DNA from: Mesobacillus boroniphilus
GTDB lineage: Bacteria; Bacillota; Bacilli; Bacillales; Cytobacillaceae
Length of the DNA: 64,000 bases
Assembly: GCF_018424685.1 (NCBI RefSeq)
Contig: NZ_QTKX01000001.1
Span: 1,860,001-1,924,000, forward strand
Reading direction: 5' to 3'
Shown here: positions 28,874-37,324 of the stretch, in pieces
Layout: each line of letters begins with the position of its first letter
Numbering within the stretch: position 1 is the first letter of the stretch
Made by a program: the position numbers and the translations under genes
Notes under the pieces: generated by a model
Told to the model about the DNA's origin: nothing
Seen by the model: only the letters and a program-made list of their open reading frames with translations
Databases searched by the model: none

Positions 28874-29836
28874 CTAATACTTGCGTTTACCAATAAATTT
28901 GGCAATATCGCGCAATGACTTCTTTGCCCTATTAGATGGTAGCTCTTCAAGGATTTTAAGGGCTTTATCCAGATAACGATCGCTAATAGCTAGTGATTTT
29001 TCAATGGCACCGGATTCCTGTACAAGCTTCAGGATTTCATTAAGCTCTTCCATTGGCATACCTTCGTGGACATTCCTAATTCGGTTTTTAATATATTCAT
29101 CCTGCATTGCGTACAGTACAGGAAGAGTGACATTCCCCTGGAGAAGATCCCCGCCAGCCGGCTTCCCAAGTTCCTTTTCAGTACCCGTGAAATCCAGCAC
29201 GTCATCAGTGATCTGGAAGGACATACCGACATAGTAGCCAAACTTATACAATTTACGATGTTCCTGCTCCGGAACTCCTGCTACCACAGCACCAAGCTGG
29301 CAGCTCGCGGCAATAAGAAGAGCAGTCTTCCGCTTGATCCGTAACAAATAATTACGCAGATTCTGGTCAAAATTATATTTATCTTTTATCTGTTCAATTT
29401 CGCCAACACTTAGTTCGACTATCGTATCGGAGAGAATCTGATGTGCTGTCGGATTTTCGATGTCAGTCATAAGCTCCAGCGCGCGAGCAAAGATATAATC
29501 TCCTGTATACATCGCAATCTTGTTATCCCATTTTGCCTTGATGGTCGCCTGCCCTCTACGCAATTCAGCATCGTCGATTACGTCATCGTGAACAAGGGAA
29601 GCCATATGGATGAGCTCAAGGGAGACTGCTACATCCTTGATGATATCGATATCGTAATTACCGAATTTTCCACCAAGGAGAACAAAAACGGGCCTGATCC
29701 TTTTCCCGCCAGCTTTAAGCAAGTGAAGGCTTGCCTGTCTGAGCAGTTGGGAATCCGCCTGGATCGCCTCTTCCAGTTCTCTTTCTATCAATGTCAAATC
29801 AGAATTCAAATATGTATATAATAGCTTCATCTTCAT
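28874..29836 (-). CDS. hepT: Heptaprenyl diphosphate synthase component II HepT
   Basis: 320 residues, catalytic subunit of the two-part enzyme that extends farnesyl diphosphate to C35 for menaquinone-7. First Asp-rich motif DDVIDD is at 84-89 and the second DDVLD near residue 217, with GGKRIRP and KTALLIAASC typical of trans-prenyltransferases. It is inactive without HepS in relatives. The start has GGTGG upstream. Separated from menG by 388 bases, an unusually wide gap that contains a coding-like remnant. Confidence 0.94.
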   Translation of the reverse strand: MKMKLLYTYLNSDLTLIERELEEAIQADSQLLRQASLHLLKAGGKRIRPVFVLLGGKFGNYDIDIIKDVAVSLELIHMASLVHDDVIDDAELRRGQATIKAKWDNKIAMYTGDYIFARALELMTDIENPTAHQILSDTIVELSVGEIEQIKDKYNFDQNLRNYLLRIKRKTALLIAASCQLGAVVAGVPEQEHRKLYKFGYYVGMSFQITDDVLDFTGTEKELGKPAGGDLLQGNVTLPVLYAMQDEYIKNRIRNVHEGMPMEELNEILKLVQESGAIEKSLAISDRYLDKALKILEELPSNRAKKSLRDIAKFIGKRKY

Positions 29837-30031
29837 CTTTATCCACCCAGCTTTTTACATCCTCGATATCCAATTGATGCAACTTAACAATTTCCCTTTC
29901 GCCGCCTCAATGAAATCAGGAGATTTCTTTTATGCTTGGAGCTTTCCAACCCGCCAAGCTAATAAGTTTTATCTTCCTTCGGAACCCTTCTAAAAAAGGT
30001 CATTCTGTCACTCATGAACAAAGTGCCAACA

Positions 30032-30223
30032 CTAAATGAAAACAGGCTGACCTTCCTTGCCGAGCGAAAAAGAAAAGGACAGCCATGGTCTATTGTATAT
30101 AGTATCATAATTGTATTTACCTGGAGAAAGGTCCATCTCAAGTGCATTTCCAGTCATCGTCCTTAAAGCGGCTTCGATGATCTTGAGAGAAGCAGCTCGA
30201 CTGACCAGTTTGTAAGCACTCTT
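30032..30223 (-). pseudogene. Coding-like remnant between menG and hepT
   Basis: Directly after menG one minus-strand frame stays open for about 64 codons. It has natural-looking composition (Ser-Arg-Ala-Ala ... Leu-Arg-Thr-Met-Thr-Gly ... Asn-Arg-Pro-Trp-Leu-Ser-Phe) and ends in TAG at 30032. There is no start codon with a ribosome site at its beginning; the first ATG gives only about 41 residues. After the TAG, another frame continues open to 29959. This looks like the remains of a gene once in the operon, but I cannot name it and chance is possible. Confidence 0.3.
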
Positions 30224-30224
30224 C

Positions 30225-30926
30225 TTATTTACGGCCGATATGCACGGCTGCTACTCCGCCGCTATATGGTTTATATTCAACGTTAACGAATCCTGCCTTG
30301 GAGAACATTTTGGCGAGTTCCTTCATGCCTGGGAAGTCTTTAGCTGATTCCTGGAGCCAGGAATACTCCTCATAGCTCTTCGCGAACAGTTTACCGAACA
30401 TTGGCATGATAAACCTGAAGTAAAAACGGTAAGCTTGTTTAAATCCTAGCATGGTAGGCTGGGAAGTTTCCAGGCATACTGCCATCCCGCCTGGCTTTAG
30501 AACTCTGTACATTTCACGCAACACCTGGTTGTAATCAGGAACATTTCTCAAACCAAAACCAATGGTGACATAGTCAAAGCTATTATCCTCAAACGGGAGC
30601 TCCATTGCATTTCCATGGATTAAGGTTGCCTGGTCCAGTTTGCGGGCTTCCAATTTCTCCTCGCCTATCTTCAGCATATTTTTGCTGAAATCAAGCCCGA
30701 CCACTTCGCCATCTTTCCCGGCAGCTTCTGCAAGCGCAATCGTCCAATCAGCGGTACCGCAGCATACATCAAGTGCCTTGGCTCCTTTTTGGACGTTCAT
30801 CTTTTTCATTGTGTCATTCCGCCATTTAATATGCTGCTGAAAACTAATAACAGAATTCATTTGGTCGTAATTTTCATAGATTTTTTCAAAGACTCCATGA
30901 ACACGTTGTTCTTTCGATTGCTGCAT
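30225..30926 (-). CDS. menG: Demethylmenaquinone methyltransferase MenG
   Basis: 233 residues, class I SAM-dependent methyltransferase of the UbiE/MenG type. It carries out the last step of menaquinone synthesis. The SAM loop [11 protein letters not shown] is near residue 50, followed by [14 protein letters not shown] and GFGLRNVPD. It starts 4 bases after hepS with GAAGAAGGG upstream, so hepS and menG are co-transcribed and functionally linked. Confidence 0.97.
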   Translation of the reverse strand: MQQSKEQRVHGVFEKIYENYDQMNSVISFQQHIKWRNDTMKKMNVQKGAKALDVCCGTADWTIALAEAAGKDGEVVGLDFSKNMLKIGEEKLEARKLDQATLIHGNAMELPFEDNSFDYVTIGFGLRNVPDYNQVLREMYRVLKPGGMAVCLETSQPTMLGFKQAYRFYFRFIMPMFGKLFAKSYEEYSWLQESAKDFPGMKELAKMFSKAGFVNVEYKPYSGGVAAVHIGRK

Positions 30927-30930
30927 TGCA

Positions 30931-31767
30931 TTACCCTTCTTCCGCGAATTTTTTAGACATGGTCTGGTGCTGACCTGCGATCAGGTCTAACCGTTCTATC
31001 AGCAAGCTGTTCATCGCTGGCATTTTCTTTAACGCTGCATTAATCTTCGACATTGAAAATTCAATGTATCGTGTGCAAATTGTTAAAAGGTATTTTTGCT
31101 GTTCCGAAGAAAGTTCTGTTGTACTTTGGTCCATTTTTGGCAAAGCAATCTTTTTCAGCGCATTGAAAACCAGTGAACTTCCGGACTTAATGAACTTCGT
31201 TTCTTCAGATAGCAGCCTTTTGACAAAAAGCCAATTAGAAGCGAACTCAAACCATTCAGCCGCATCAAAATGATCAGCGACCTTGCCTAAAAGAGTCGAC
31301 TCAATTAACTTTACACTTTCCATTAACTTATCGATTGCTTCAGCTTCTTTTTGATACAACAAAATTTTCTGCTCATTGACTTCTTTTACACCAGAAGCCA
31401 ATCTCTTGATCATTTCTATATCATCCAAATCAGCCAGCAGCTTGTAATATAGGCCGCTGAAATAAATCCCAGCGAGAACCGTCAGCTGGCGGCGCTTATG
31501 GCTTTCATCCTCTTCACCTGGTTGTGAGTTGTGGACCTGCTCATGGGTATCAAGGGCAATTTGCAGGAGCATTGTGGTCACAGTGTAATTCTTTGCTCTT
31601 TCCTGATTTACTTCCTGCTGTTCCAGCAATGAAGTAAGCAACAAGAGCCGGTCATCATCTATAAAAGGAGATTCTATATGCTCCCGCAAATAAGGATGTG
31701 AAAGTTTTTCGAGAAGAAGCTCTCTGGTGCCGTCTAATTTGTTTTGTAAATCTAGCAAATAAATCAC
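30931..31767 (-). CDS. hepS: Heptaprenyl diphosphate synthase component I HepS
   Basis: 278 residues, almost all helical, no catalytic Asp-rich motif. HepS is the small regulatory partner that sets product length with HepT. The conserved [21 protein letters not shown] stretch is near residue 90-110. The start is GTG with AAGGGG at 7 bases. First gene of hepS-menG, with its own promoter and a leader of about 160 bases. Confidence 0.9.
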   Translation of the reverse strand: MIYLLDLQNKLDGTRELLLEKLSHPYLREHIESPFIDDDRLLLLTSLLEQQEVNQERAKNYTVTTMLLQIALDTHEQVHNSQPGEEDESHKRRQLTVLAGIYFSGLYYKLLADLDDIEMIKRLASGVKEVNEQKILLYQKEAEAIDKLMESVKLIESTLLGKVADHFDAAEWFEFASNWLFVKRLLSEETKFIKSGSSLVFNALKKIALPKMDQSTTELSSEQQKYLLTICTRYIEFSMSKINAALKKMPAMNSLLIERLDLIAGQHQTMSKKFAEEG

Positions 31768-31927
31768 CCTTGTTCCCCTTATTTATGTTGGATTGCCGGC
31801 GACGGGCCTAACATTGTTTTAATCAGGAAAGCCAGCTAGATATAGCTGTACTATATTTTAAAACAGACATAAAAAAAGCGCCTAAATAACTAGTTGCAGT
31901 TGTACCGAACATTCCAAGGCAGTGACA

Positions 31928-31955
31928 ATTATATCACAATTAGTAAAAACATGAA
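31928..31955 (-). promoter_or_regulatory. Promoter of hepS-menG
   Basis: Perfect TATAAT with extended TGA on the minus strand; -35 candidate TTCATG (3 of 6) at 16 bases. The leader then contains GCCT...AGGC around AACTGCAACTAGTT and a run of seven T residues, a possible weak attenuator (31870-31920). Confidence 0.5.
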
Positions 31956-32032
31956 CGCGATATTATAAATTAAACACTATTTGAGAAGAATTGAGCTTGA
32001 TTTTGTGACAAAATAGTTGATTTTGGACTTAT

Positions 32033-32266
32033 TTACTTCTTCTCACTCTCAATTTCACCGAATGGTGTGACAATTTTTGCATGCCCTCTGATTTTAATGG
32101 CTGAAGTATGTTCTGTGAACTGGGCAATCATAACTTCTCCCTGATCAAGCTTTTCTGAATGATGGAATCGAGTGTCTGTTCCTCTAGTAAGACCGATCAC
32201 GTTCACTCCATCCTCAATAGCCTTGATCACAACATAGTCCGTGTTAACACCTTGTTTCTTATCCAT
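32033..32266 (-). CDS. mtrB: trp RNA-binding attenuation protein TRAP
   Basis: 77 residues. TRAP forms an 11-mer ring that, with bound tryptophan, wraps G/UAG-repeat RNA and terminates or blocks translation of tryptophan genes. The RNA-contacting residues are preserved as K39, K58 and R60 (KIRG), and the tryptophan pocket segment [16 protein letters not shown] is intact. It normally partners folE (mtrA); here about 540 bases of repeat DNA separate them. No trp operon is visible in the window. Confidence 0.97.
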   Translation of the reverse strand: MDKKQGVNTDYVVIKAIEDGVNVIGLTRGTDTRFHHSEKLDQGEVMIAQFTEHTSAIKIRGHAKIVTPFGEIESEKK

Positions 32267-32338
32267 TATTATCCCCCTTACAGGAAAGAATATGTCGAGT
32301 TCGGGACGTACCCGGATTATCCCCGTTTCTTACGTGAT

Positions 32339-32720
32339 AGGAAAGTATAAAATTTCACTTCGAGAATTGTCCAGCTCGAGTCGCTTGTCCAGTGTCGCCT
32401 CCTAGAAACTCCGAAACTTCAACTCCGCCGGCAGAAGCAAAAAGCGCTTGTTTGTCGGAGTCTCCAGTTTCTGCGTTTCTGAACAGTCGGCTATACTTTT
32501 CGATTTCGGTCCTGCCAATGAAGTCAAAGAACGACTTCACTGTCAGGCTCTCCAGCGCTTGTCGGGGCTGACCAAGGCGCTTGCGCTTTTCTTATTGTCC
32601 AGCTCCAGCGCCTAGCCCCTCGAGTCGCTTCGGTCCTGCCAATGAAGTCAAAGAACAACTTCACTGTCAGGCCCTCCAGCGCTTGTCGGGGCTGACCAAG
32701 GCGCTTGCGCTTTTCTTATA
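32339..32720 (-). repeat. Mosaic palindromic repeat block with internal 124-bp duplication
   Basis: The block separates mtrB and folE. A module of about 89 bases (CGGTCCTGCC...TTTTCTTA) occurs at 32507-32595 and again at 32631-32719, exactly 124 bases apart. Each contains a hairpin CCTGCCAATGAAGTC/GACTTCACTGTCAGG with a 7-base loop and a second hairpin AGCGCTTG/CAAGGCGCT. The head at 32339 matches copies at 28258 and 59090. No gene or transposase is present; an open frame through it is merely translated repeat. Confidence 0.85.
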
Positions 32721-32805
32721 ATATAGCAAAAGGCTAAAAGAATTCCTTTCAGCCTTCGAAATCTTTTGAATGTTACTTTACGGAAATCTTTGTTGCCAAA
32801 GCTCT

Positions 32806-33372
32806 TTAGCCTTTAATCAATGAGAGAATCTCAGCCCTTGCGTTTACATCCTCGGCCAAAGTTCCTCTTACAGCAGATGTAACTGTTTTTGAGCCCGGTT
32901 TCTTGACGCCTCTCATTGTCATGCACATATGTTCAGCTTCTACCACTACCATGACACCATGGGGATCCAGCTTTTCCATTATGGAATTCGCAATAGTAGA
33001 AGTGATCCTTTCCTGTAATTGCGGCCTTTTTGCTACTGCTTCTACAGCTCTTGCAAGCTTGCTGAGTCCGGTAACCTTACCGCCTCGTGGAATGTATGCG
33101 ACATGTGCCTTGCCGAAGAAAGGAACCAGGTGATGTTCACACATAGAATAGAAAGGGATATCCTTAACCAGGACCAGCTCCTCATGGTCCTCACCAAAAA
33201 TGGTTTCGAAATATTCTTTAGGATCCTGGTTCAACCCTGAGAAAACTTCCTCATACATCTTCGCGACCCGCTTGGGAGTATCAAGCAAACCTTCCCTGTT
33301 AGGGTCTTCACCGACTGCTTCTAATATTAAACGCACCGCTTCTTCGATTTGGGCACGATTGACGTTTGACAT
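32806..33372 (-). CDS. folE: GTP cyclohydrolase I
   Basis: 188 residues. It converts GTP to 7,8-dihydroneopterin triphosphate, the first step of folate synthesis. The zinc-site residues lie in MCEHHLVPF and [17 protein letters not shown] precedes the ATG. In B. subtilis this is mtrA, immediately upstream of mtrB; here a 540-base repeat block intervenes, so co-transcription of mtrB is less certain. Confidence 0.97.
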   Translation of the reverse strand: MSNVNRAQIEEAVRLILEAVGEDPNREGLLDTPKRVAKMYEEVFSGLNQDPKEYFETIFGEDHEELVLVKDIPFYSMCEHHLVPFFGKAHVAYIPRGGKVTGLSKLARAVEAVAKRPQLQERITSTIANSIMEKLDPHGVMVVVEAEHMCMTMRGVKKPGSKTVTSAVRGTLAEDVNARAEILSLIKG

Positions 33373-33434
33373 CTGCGTTTCCTCCTATGATTCAACAATC
33401 TCATTATAATCCTGTATAGTTAAGCAACTATTTG

Positions 33435-33464
33435 ATTATAATATTTTCATCTTAGCATAACCAA
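33435..33464 (-). promoter_or_regulatory. Promoter of folE
   Basis: Perfect TATAAT with TTGGTT (3 of 6) at 18 bases on the minus strand, about 65 bases ahead of folE and downstream of the hbs terminator. Confidence 0.5.
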
Positions 33465-33500
33465 TTCTCAGCAGGCAAAACTTAATATTCATATGCAAAG

Positions 33501-33530
33501 AAAAAAGGCCGCGAACAGGTCGCGGCCTTT
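33501..33530 (-). terminator. Terminator of hbs
   Basis: AAAGGCCGCGA/TCGCGGCCTTT stem with tetraloop, followed by T residues on the minus strand. A second small inverted repeat (CATACG/CGTATG, 33540-33561) lies between it and the hbs stop codon. Confidence 0.88.
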
Positions 33531-33564
33531 AGGGTTTAGCATACGCTCAGTGCGTCGTATGTAA

Positions 33565-33837
33565 TTATTTCACTGCATCCTTAAGCGCTTTGCCAGGTTT
33601 GAAAGCAGGCACCTTGCTTGCAGAGATTTCGATTTCATCACCAGTTTGTGGGTTGCGTCCTTTACGGGCAGCGCGCTCACGAACTTCGAAGTTACCAAAA
33701 CCGATTAATTGTACTTTGTCCCCATCTTTTAATGCATTTAAGATTGAATCAAAAACAGCGTCAACTGCTTTTGTTGCATCTTTCTTTGAAAGCTCACTAG
33801 CTTCTGCAACTGCATTGATAAGTTCTGTTTTGTTCAT
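33565..33837 (-). CDS. hbs: DNA-binding protein HU (HBsu)
   Basis: 90 residues, the standard HU length. The dimeric histone-like protein bends DNA and organises the nucleoid. [20 protein letters not shown] starts the helical body and [21 protein letters not shown] the DNA-binding arm with the intercalating Pro. The ATG at 33837 has GGAGGTG at 6 bases. Monocistronic between spoIVA and folE. Confidence 0.98.
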   Translation of the reverse strand: MNKTELINAVAEASELSKKDATKAVDAVFDSILNALKDGDKVQLIGFGNFEVRERAARKGRNPQTGDEIEISASKVPAFKPGKALKDAVK

Positions 33838-34329
33838 GCCATTCACCTCCTCCCAAAGAGATCCCATTGCTCAGAAATTAAGCATCTTTACTACATTTCT
33901 AAACAAAACATTTGAATTCTATACGTTGCCGGAAGATTTTATTATCACAGTTTTAAAAAAACTATGATAAAGAAACCTCAAATCGCTCGAAACCCTGTTA
34001 TATAAGGGTTTTTAAGCAACAACGCTAATTCTGTTAAAAGATTATCATAATGTTTTCCTCTTATCAAGATAATTTCAAGAAATAATGGGAATCTTTTCTT
34101 CTTTGAAACATATTTGTAATATGTTGACCCTAATTCATTACCCGGAACAGGAGGAATCAAACATACAATAATGAATTTTATGCCTTTTCTCCTGAATACG
34201 CAAGCCATAATCAAGGTCTTTTCTCATAATTCACAGAAAGCAAGTTATATTAGAAGATTAATTTCGGATAAAAAAGTACTTGAATCACTCACTTAAGGAA
34301 GTATATATCAATATCGCCTGGCACAAAAC
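33838..34329. other. Long gene-free upstream region of hbs
   Basis: About 490 AT-rich bases. A 78-codon open frame at 33978-34214 has no ribosome site and begins with weak starts; I do not accept it. An AAACCCT/AGGGTTT hairpin with five T residues on the plus strand (33990-34011) has no upstream plus-strand gene. The hbs promoters must lie here; TTCAAA (17 bases) TAGTAA near 33880 is a weak candidate. Confidence 0.45.
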
Positions 34330-34352
34330 AAAAAGACTCCAAAAAGGAGTCC
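34330..34352 (-). terminator. Terminator of spoIVA
   Basis: GGACTCC/GGAGTC stem with a T-rich loop and five T residues on the minus strand, 2 bases beyond the spoIVA stop codon. Confidence 0.82.
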
Positions 34353-34354
34353 AA

Positions 34355-35833
34355 TTATAATATGATTGCTATTAATCCACCGGAACCTTCGTTGATGATT
34401 CTTTCCAGCGTCTCTTTTAATTTATAACGTGCATTTTCAGGCATCAAGCTCAATTTTGCCGAAATTCCTTCTCTGACGATTGAACTCAAACTTCTGCCAA
34501 AGATATCCGAATTCCAAATTGATAGCGGATCATCTTCAAAATCCTGCATCAAGTAACGAACGAGCTCTTCACTTTGTTTCTCTGTACCAATAATTGGCGA
34601 GAATTCGGATTCGACGTCCACTTTGATCATATGGATTGAAGGGGCTACTGCTCTTAAGCGAACACCGAAACGCGCCCCCTGGCGAATGATTTCAGGTTCT
34701 TCCAGGCTCATGTCCGTAAGAGAAGGCGAAGCGATTCCGTATCCTGTCTGCTTAACCATTTTAAGTGCATCTGAAATCTGGTCAAACTCTGTTTTAGCAT
34801 ATGCAAACTCCTGCATCAGTTCAAGCAAGTGATCCTTGCCGCGTATCTCTACGCCTACGATTTCTTTTAGAATCTCGTCATAAAGATCATCTGGAGCATA
34901 CAGGTCGATTTCAGCCACACCCTGGCCCATTTCGATGCCCGCCAGTCCAGCCCTGTCAATGTATTCAAAGTCGCTGAATTGATGGACGACCCTGTCTACA
35001 TCACGCAGCCTCTTAATGTCCTTTACTGTCTCCTTGACAGCTTCCTGATAGCTCTCACGCAACCAGTGGTTTTCGCGGAGAACCATTACCCAGCTTGGCA
35101 GATTGACGTTCACTTCTAGTACAGGGAACTCGTAAAGTGCTTCCCTCATCACACTGAGTACATCTGATTCCCGCATGCTTTCAACACTCATGGCAAGCAC
35201 AGGGATATCATACTTGTCAGCCAGTTGGGCACGCAGTGTTTCCGTATTTGGGTGATACGGCTGTGCACTGTTGATCACCATGATGAACGGCTTGCCGACT
35301 TCCTTGAGTTCCTCAATTACTCTTTCTTCTGCTTCAATATAATCTTGTCTTGGGATTTCGCCAATTGTCCCATCAGTCGTAATGACGACACCGAGCGTAG
35401 AATGTTCCTGGATAACCTTCCTAGTTCCAATTTCTGCTGCTTCATGGAAAGGAATTGGTTCTTCATACCAAGGCGTATTGATCATCCTTGGCCCATTCTC
35501 ATCCTCATAGCCCTTTGCTCCTGGAACTGTGTACCCTACGCAATCTACGAGCCTGATATTTACATCCAGACCATCATCAACGTGAACAGATGCGGCCTGG
35601 TTAGGCACGAATTTCGGTTCAGTGGTCATGATTGTTTTACCTGCTGCGCTCTGTGGCAGCTCATCAAGCGCTCTGGCTCTTTCAGCCTCGTTATTGATAT
35701 TAGGTAAAACCACCAGCTCCATAAATTTTTTAATAAAAGTGGATTTTCCAGTGCGGACCGCACCTACAACCCCCAGGTAAATATCGCCGCCAGTCCTCTC
35801 GGCGATATCCTTAAAAATATCTACCTTTTCCAA
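34355..35833 (-). CDS. spoIVA: Stage IV sporulation protein A, coat morphogenetic ATPase
   Basis: 492 residues. SpoIVA polymerises on the forespore surface using ATP and forms the base layer of the spore coat. It derives from a TRAFAC GTPase: the Walker A GAVRTGKS is at 24-31, with the DCVGYTVPGAKG switch region and VVITTDGTIG. The middle and C-terminal domains end with the anchoring region. Start is TTG with GGGAGGGG at 5 bases. A sigma-E-like promoter lies about 70 bases upstream, as expected for a mother-cell gene. Confidence 0.98.
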   Translation of the reverse strand: MEKVDIFKDIAERTGGDIYLGVVGAVRTGKSTFIKKFMELVVLPNINNEAERARALDELPQSAAGKTIMTTEPKFVPNQAASVHVDDGLDVNIRLVDCVGYTVPGAKGYEDENGPRMINTPWYEEPIPFHEAAEIGTRKVIQEHSTLGVVITTDGTIGEIPRQDYIEAEERVIEELKEVGKPFIMVINSAQPYHPNTETLRAQLADKYDIPVLAMSVESMRESDVLSVMREALYEFPVLEVNVNLPSWVMVLRENHWLRESYQEAVKETVKDIKRLRDVDRVVHQFSDFEYIDRAGLAGIEMGQGVAEIDLYAPDDLYDEILKEIVGVEIRGKDHLLELMQEFAYAKTEFDQISDALKMVKQTGYGIASPSLTDMSLEEPEIIRQGARFGVRLRAVAPSIHMIKVDVESEFSPIIGTEKQSEELVRYLMQDFEDDPLSIWNSDIFGRSLSSIVREGISAKLSLMPENARYKLKETLERIINEGSGGLIAIIL

Positions 35834-35901
35834 GTGATCCCCTCCCGATCATAGAGTTAGTGGGAATAAATTCATCCAAATTAGTAATCTGGGACAGTAT
35901 A

Positions 35902-35932
35902 TATTTATGATGTTGTCCTATATCAATATGAC
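35902..35932 (-). promoter_or_regulatory. Sigma-E-like promoter of spoIVA
   Basis: Minus-strand GTCATATT fits the sigma-E -35 consensus completely; after 15 bases comes CATAAATA, a partial match to the CATACAMT -10. It lies about 70 bases ahead of spoIVA, which is known to be sigma-E-controlled in B. subtilis. Confidence 0.6.
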
Positions 35933-36024
35933 AATTTTTTTATTTTTTTACCCCCTTAATGTTTATTTCAAAAAAGACTCCTTCAATTCCCATTTATGAG
36001 AACAATTGATATCTTTTTAAAGAC

Positions 36025-36066
36025 AAAAAAACCCTGCTTCTACAATATATTTTGCAGAAGCAGGGT
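36025..36066 (-). terminator. Terminator of yphE-yphF
   Basis: ACCCTGCTTCT/AGAAGCAGGGT 11-bp stem with 14-base loop and seven T residues on the minus strand. Confidence 0.88.
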
Positions 36067-36126
36067 TATGACTACTTTATTAAAATGAGCAATCGTGTTA
36101 TTCGGCCAGGCTATGAACTACCTACA

Positions 36127-36840
36127 TTATTCCTTTACAAAAAAGACCGGTTCATTGGTCTCCATATCGATAGTATAAGGCAGAGAATACGCTGGAACGA
36201 ACATGGAATTTTCAACGAGGATATCTCGAATATCCTCACCTTCTTCAAATTCTTTCTTTGATGATTTAATAGCCTGGTAGAGGTCACTCCGATAATCCAC
36301 GTAAATTTCACCATCAGTCGAGATGATAAAATGCAGGTTCTGGCTCGTGAACGGGCTTGTAACGACAGGCTCCTCTTTATAGCCAATCTTTTTAAAATCT
36401 AGAGTATACACATTTTCCGAGATACGATCCTTGAAAGGAGGATATCCAGTTGCATTGATCCTCATTTTTATTTCACGGATTGTCTCTGCTATTCTCAAGT
36501 CGAGCAACTTCACTGTTGGATCTGTTTCTGCATCAACTAGGACATATTGAAACAAACCGCCATTTTCATAAGCATTGCCTGGCGCCTCAGCGATAAACCT
36601 TGGAACGATTTTTTTGAAATCTATTGGATACTTTTGATAAATCGGTGTCTCTAAATCCTTTGTCTTGATGGGCAGCAAGCCGCCATTTGCTTCCTTGTAC
36701 TGATCAACCGCAGACTGGACACTGTCCAGCTGGTCCTTATAAGGAACCTGATTCTGTACAAGTTTTTCTTCCGGATACATACAACCAGTCAATGTAAGCA
36801 AGACCAGGATGACTGGCATAAAAATGCGGATTTTGTTCAT
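36127..36840 (-). CDS. yphF: Lipoprotein YphF
   Basis: 237 residues. The signal peptide ends in a lipobox LTGC with Cys20 as the lipid attachment site, so the mature protein is anchored outside the membrane. The rest is soluble, alpha/beta, with no motif I recognise; position and features match B. subtilis YphF, of unknown function. The ATG at 36840 removes an extra 20-residue extension without signal character. It follows yphE by 28 bases. Confidence 0.85.
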   Translation of the reverse strand: MNKIRIFMPVILVLLTLTGCMYPEEKLVQNQVPYKDQLDSVQSAVDQYKEANGGLLPIKTKDLETPIYQKYPIDFKKIVPRFIAEAPGNAYENGGLFQYVLVDAETDPTVKLLDLRIAETIREIKMRINATGYPPFKDRISENVYTLDFKKIGYKEEPVVTSPFTSQNLHFIISTDGEIYVDYRSDLYQAIKSSKKEFEEGEDIRDILVENSMFVPAYSLPYTIDMETNEPVFFVKE

Positions 36841-36868
36841 TAATCCCAACCCTTTAATCCTATGTATT

Positions 36869-37069
36869 TTATTCGCTCGTCGGACCGCTGAAAACAACAA
36901 AAAAGATTATCAGCCCTGCAACGATCATCAGCAAATAGGCTATGATTGCCGTTGCAATTTTGAAAAAACCTTTTAGCTTATAACGGCTTAAATAAATGGC
37001 AAACAAAGACAGAATCATACTGCCCATACCAACAAAAGAAATATACATTTTTAATAATGCGGGTGACAA
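36869..37069 (-). CDS. yphE: Small membrane protein YphE (DUF2768)
   Basis: 66 residues with two transmembrane helices (about 8-26 and 38-60) joined by a basic loop YLSRYKLKGFFK, the DUF2768 pattern. Unknown function. TTG start with GGGAGGGG upstream. It sits between gpsA and yphF in the same orientation as in B. subtilis. Confidence 0.85.
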   Translation of the reverse strand: MSPALLKMYISFVGMGSMILSLFAIYLSRYKLKGFFKIATAIIAYLLMIVAGLIIFFVVFSGPTSE

Positions 37070-37146
37070 AATAAACCCCTCCCTTTTCCGAGAAGTATTA
37101 TATCATAAGCAACAATAATGAATGCAAATAAATTCCTAATGAAGGC

Positions 37147-37192
37147 AAAAAAAAGCTGAAGTAAAGAAGGGGCGGACAACTTTACCTCAGCC
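37147..37192 (-). terminator. Terminator of gpsA
   Basis: GCTGA(A)GTAAAG/CTTTAC(C)TCAGC stem (one A-C mismatch) and eight T residues on the minus strand. It is 130 bases past the gpsA stop codon. Confidence 0.75.
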
Positions 37193-37324
37193 TACATGAC
37201 TAAAATACCCTAACACCCAGTTCAAACCACCAGTTTGCTTCGTTGCATCTTATGCAAGCATTGCAGAAATCGCATCCTCGAATGCCTATATTGGCAGCAT
37301 TATTCATTAGAAAATTTTTCTAAA

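Noticed and set aside
29959..30147. 62-codon minus-strand frame between menG and hepT as an intact gene
   Set aside because: No ribosome site; a different frame in the same DNA looks more like protein, so I treat the area as a remnant.
32267..32350. Plus-strand coding fragment reading Glu-Tyr-Val-Glu-Phe-Gly-Thr-Tyr
   Set aside because: Short, antisense to mtrB at its start, no ribosome site; probably chance.
32355..32540. Minus-strand open frame in the mtrB-folE gap
   Set aside because: It is translated repeat sequence that recurs elsewhere in the window.
33978..34214. 78-codon minus-strand frame between hbs and spoIVA
   Set aside because: No Shine-Dalgarno sequence at usable spacing, AT-rich, contains a hairpin, and no counterpart known at this locus.
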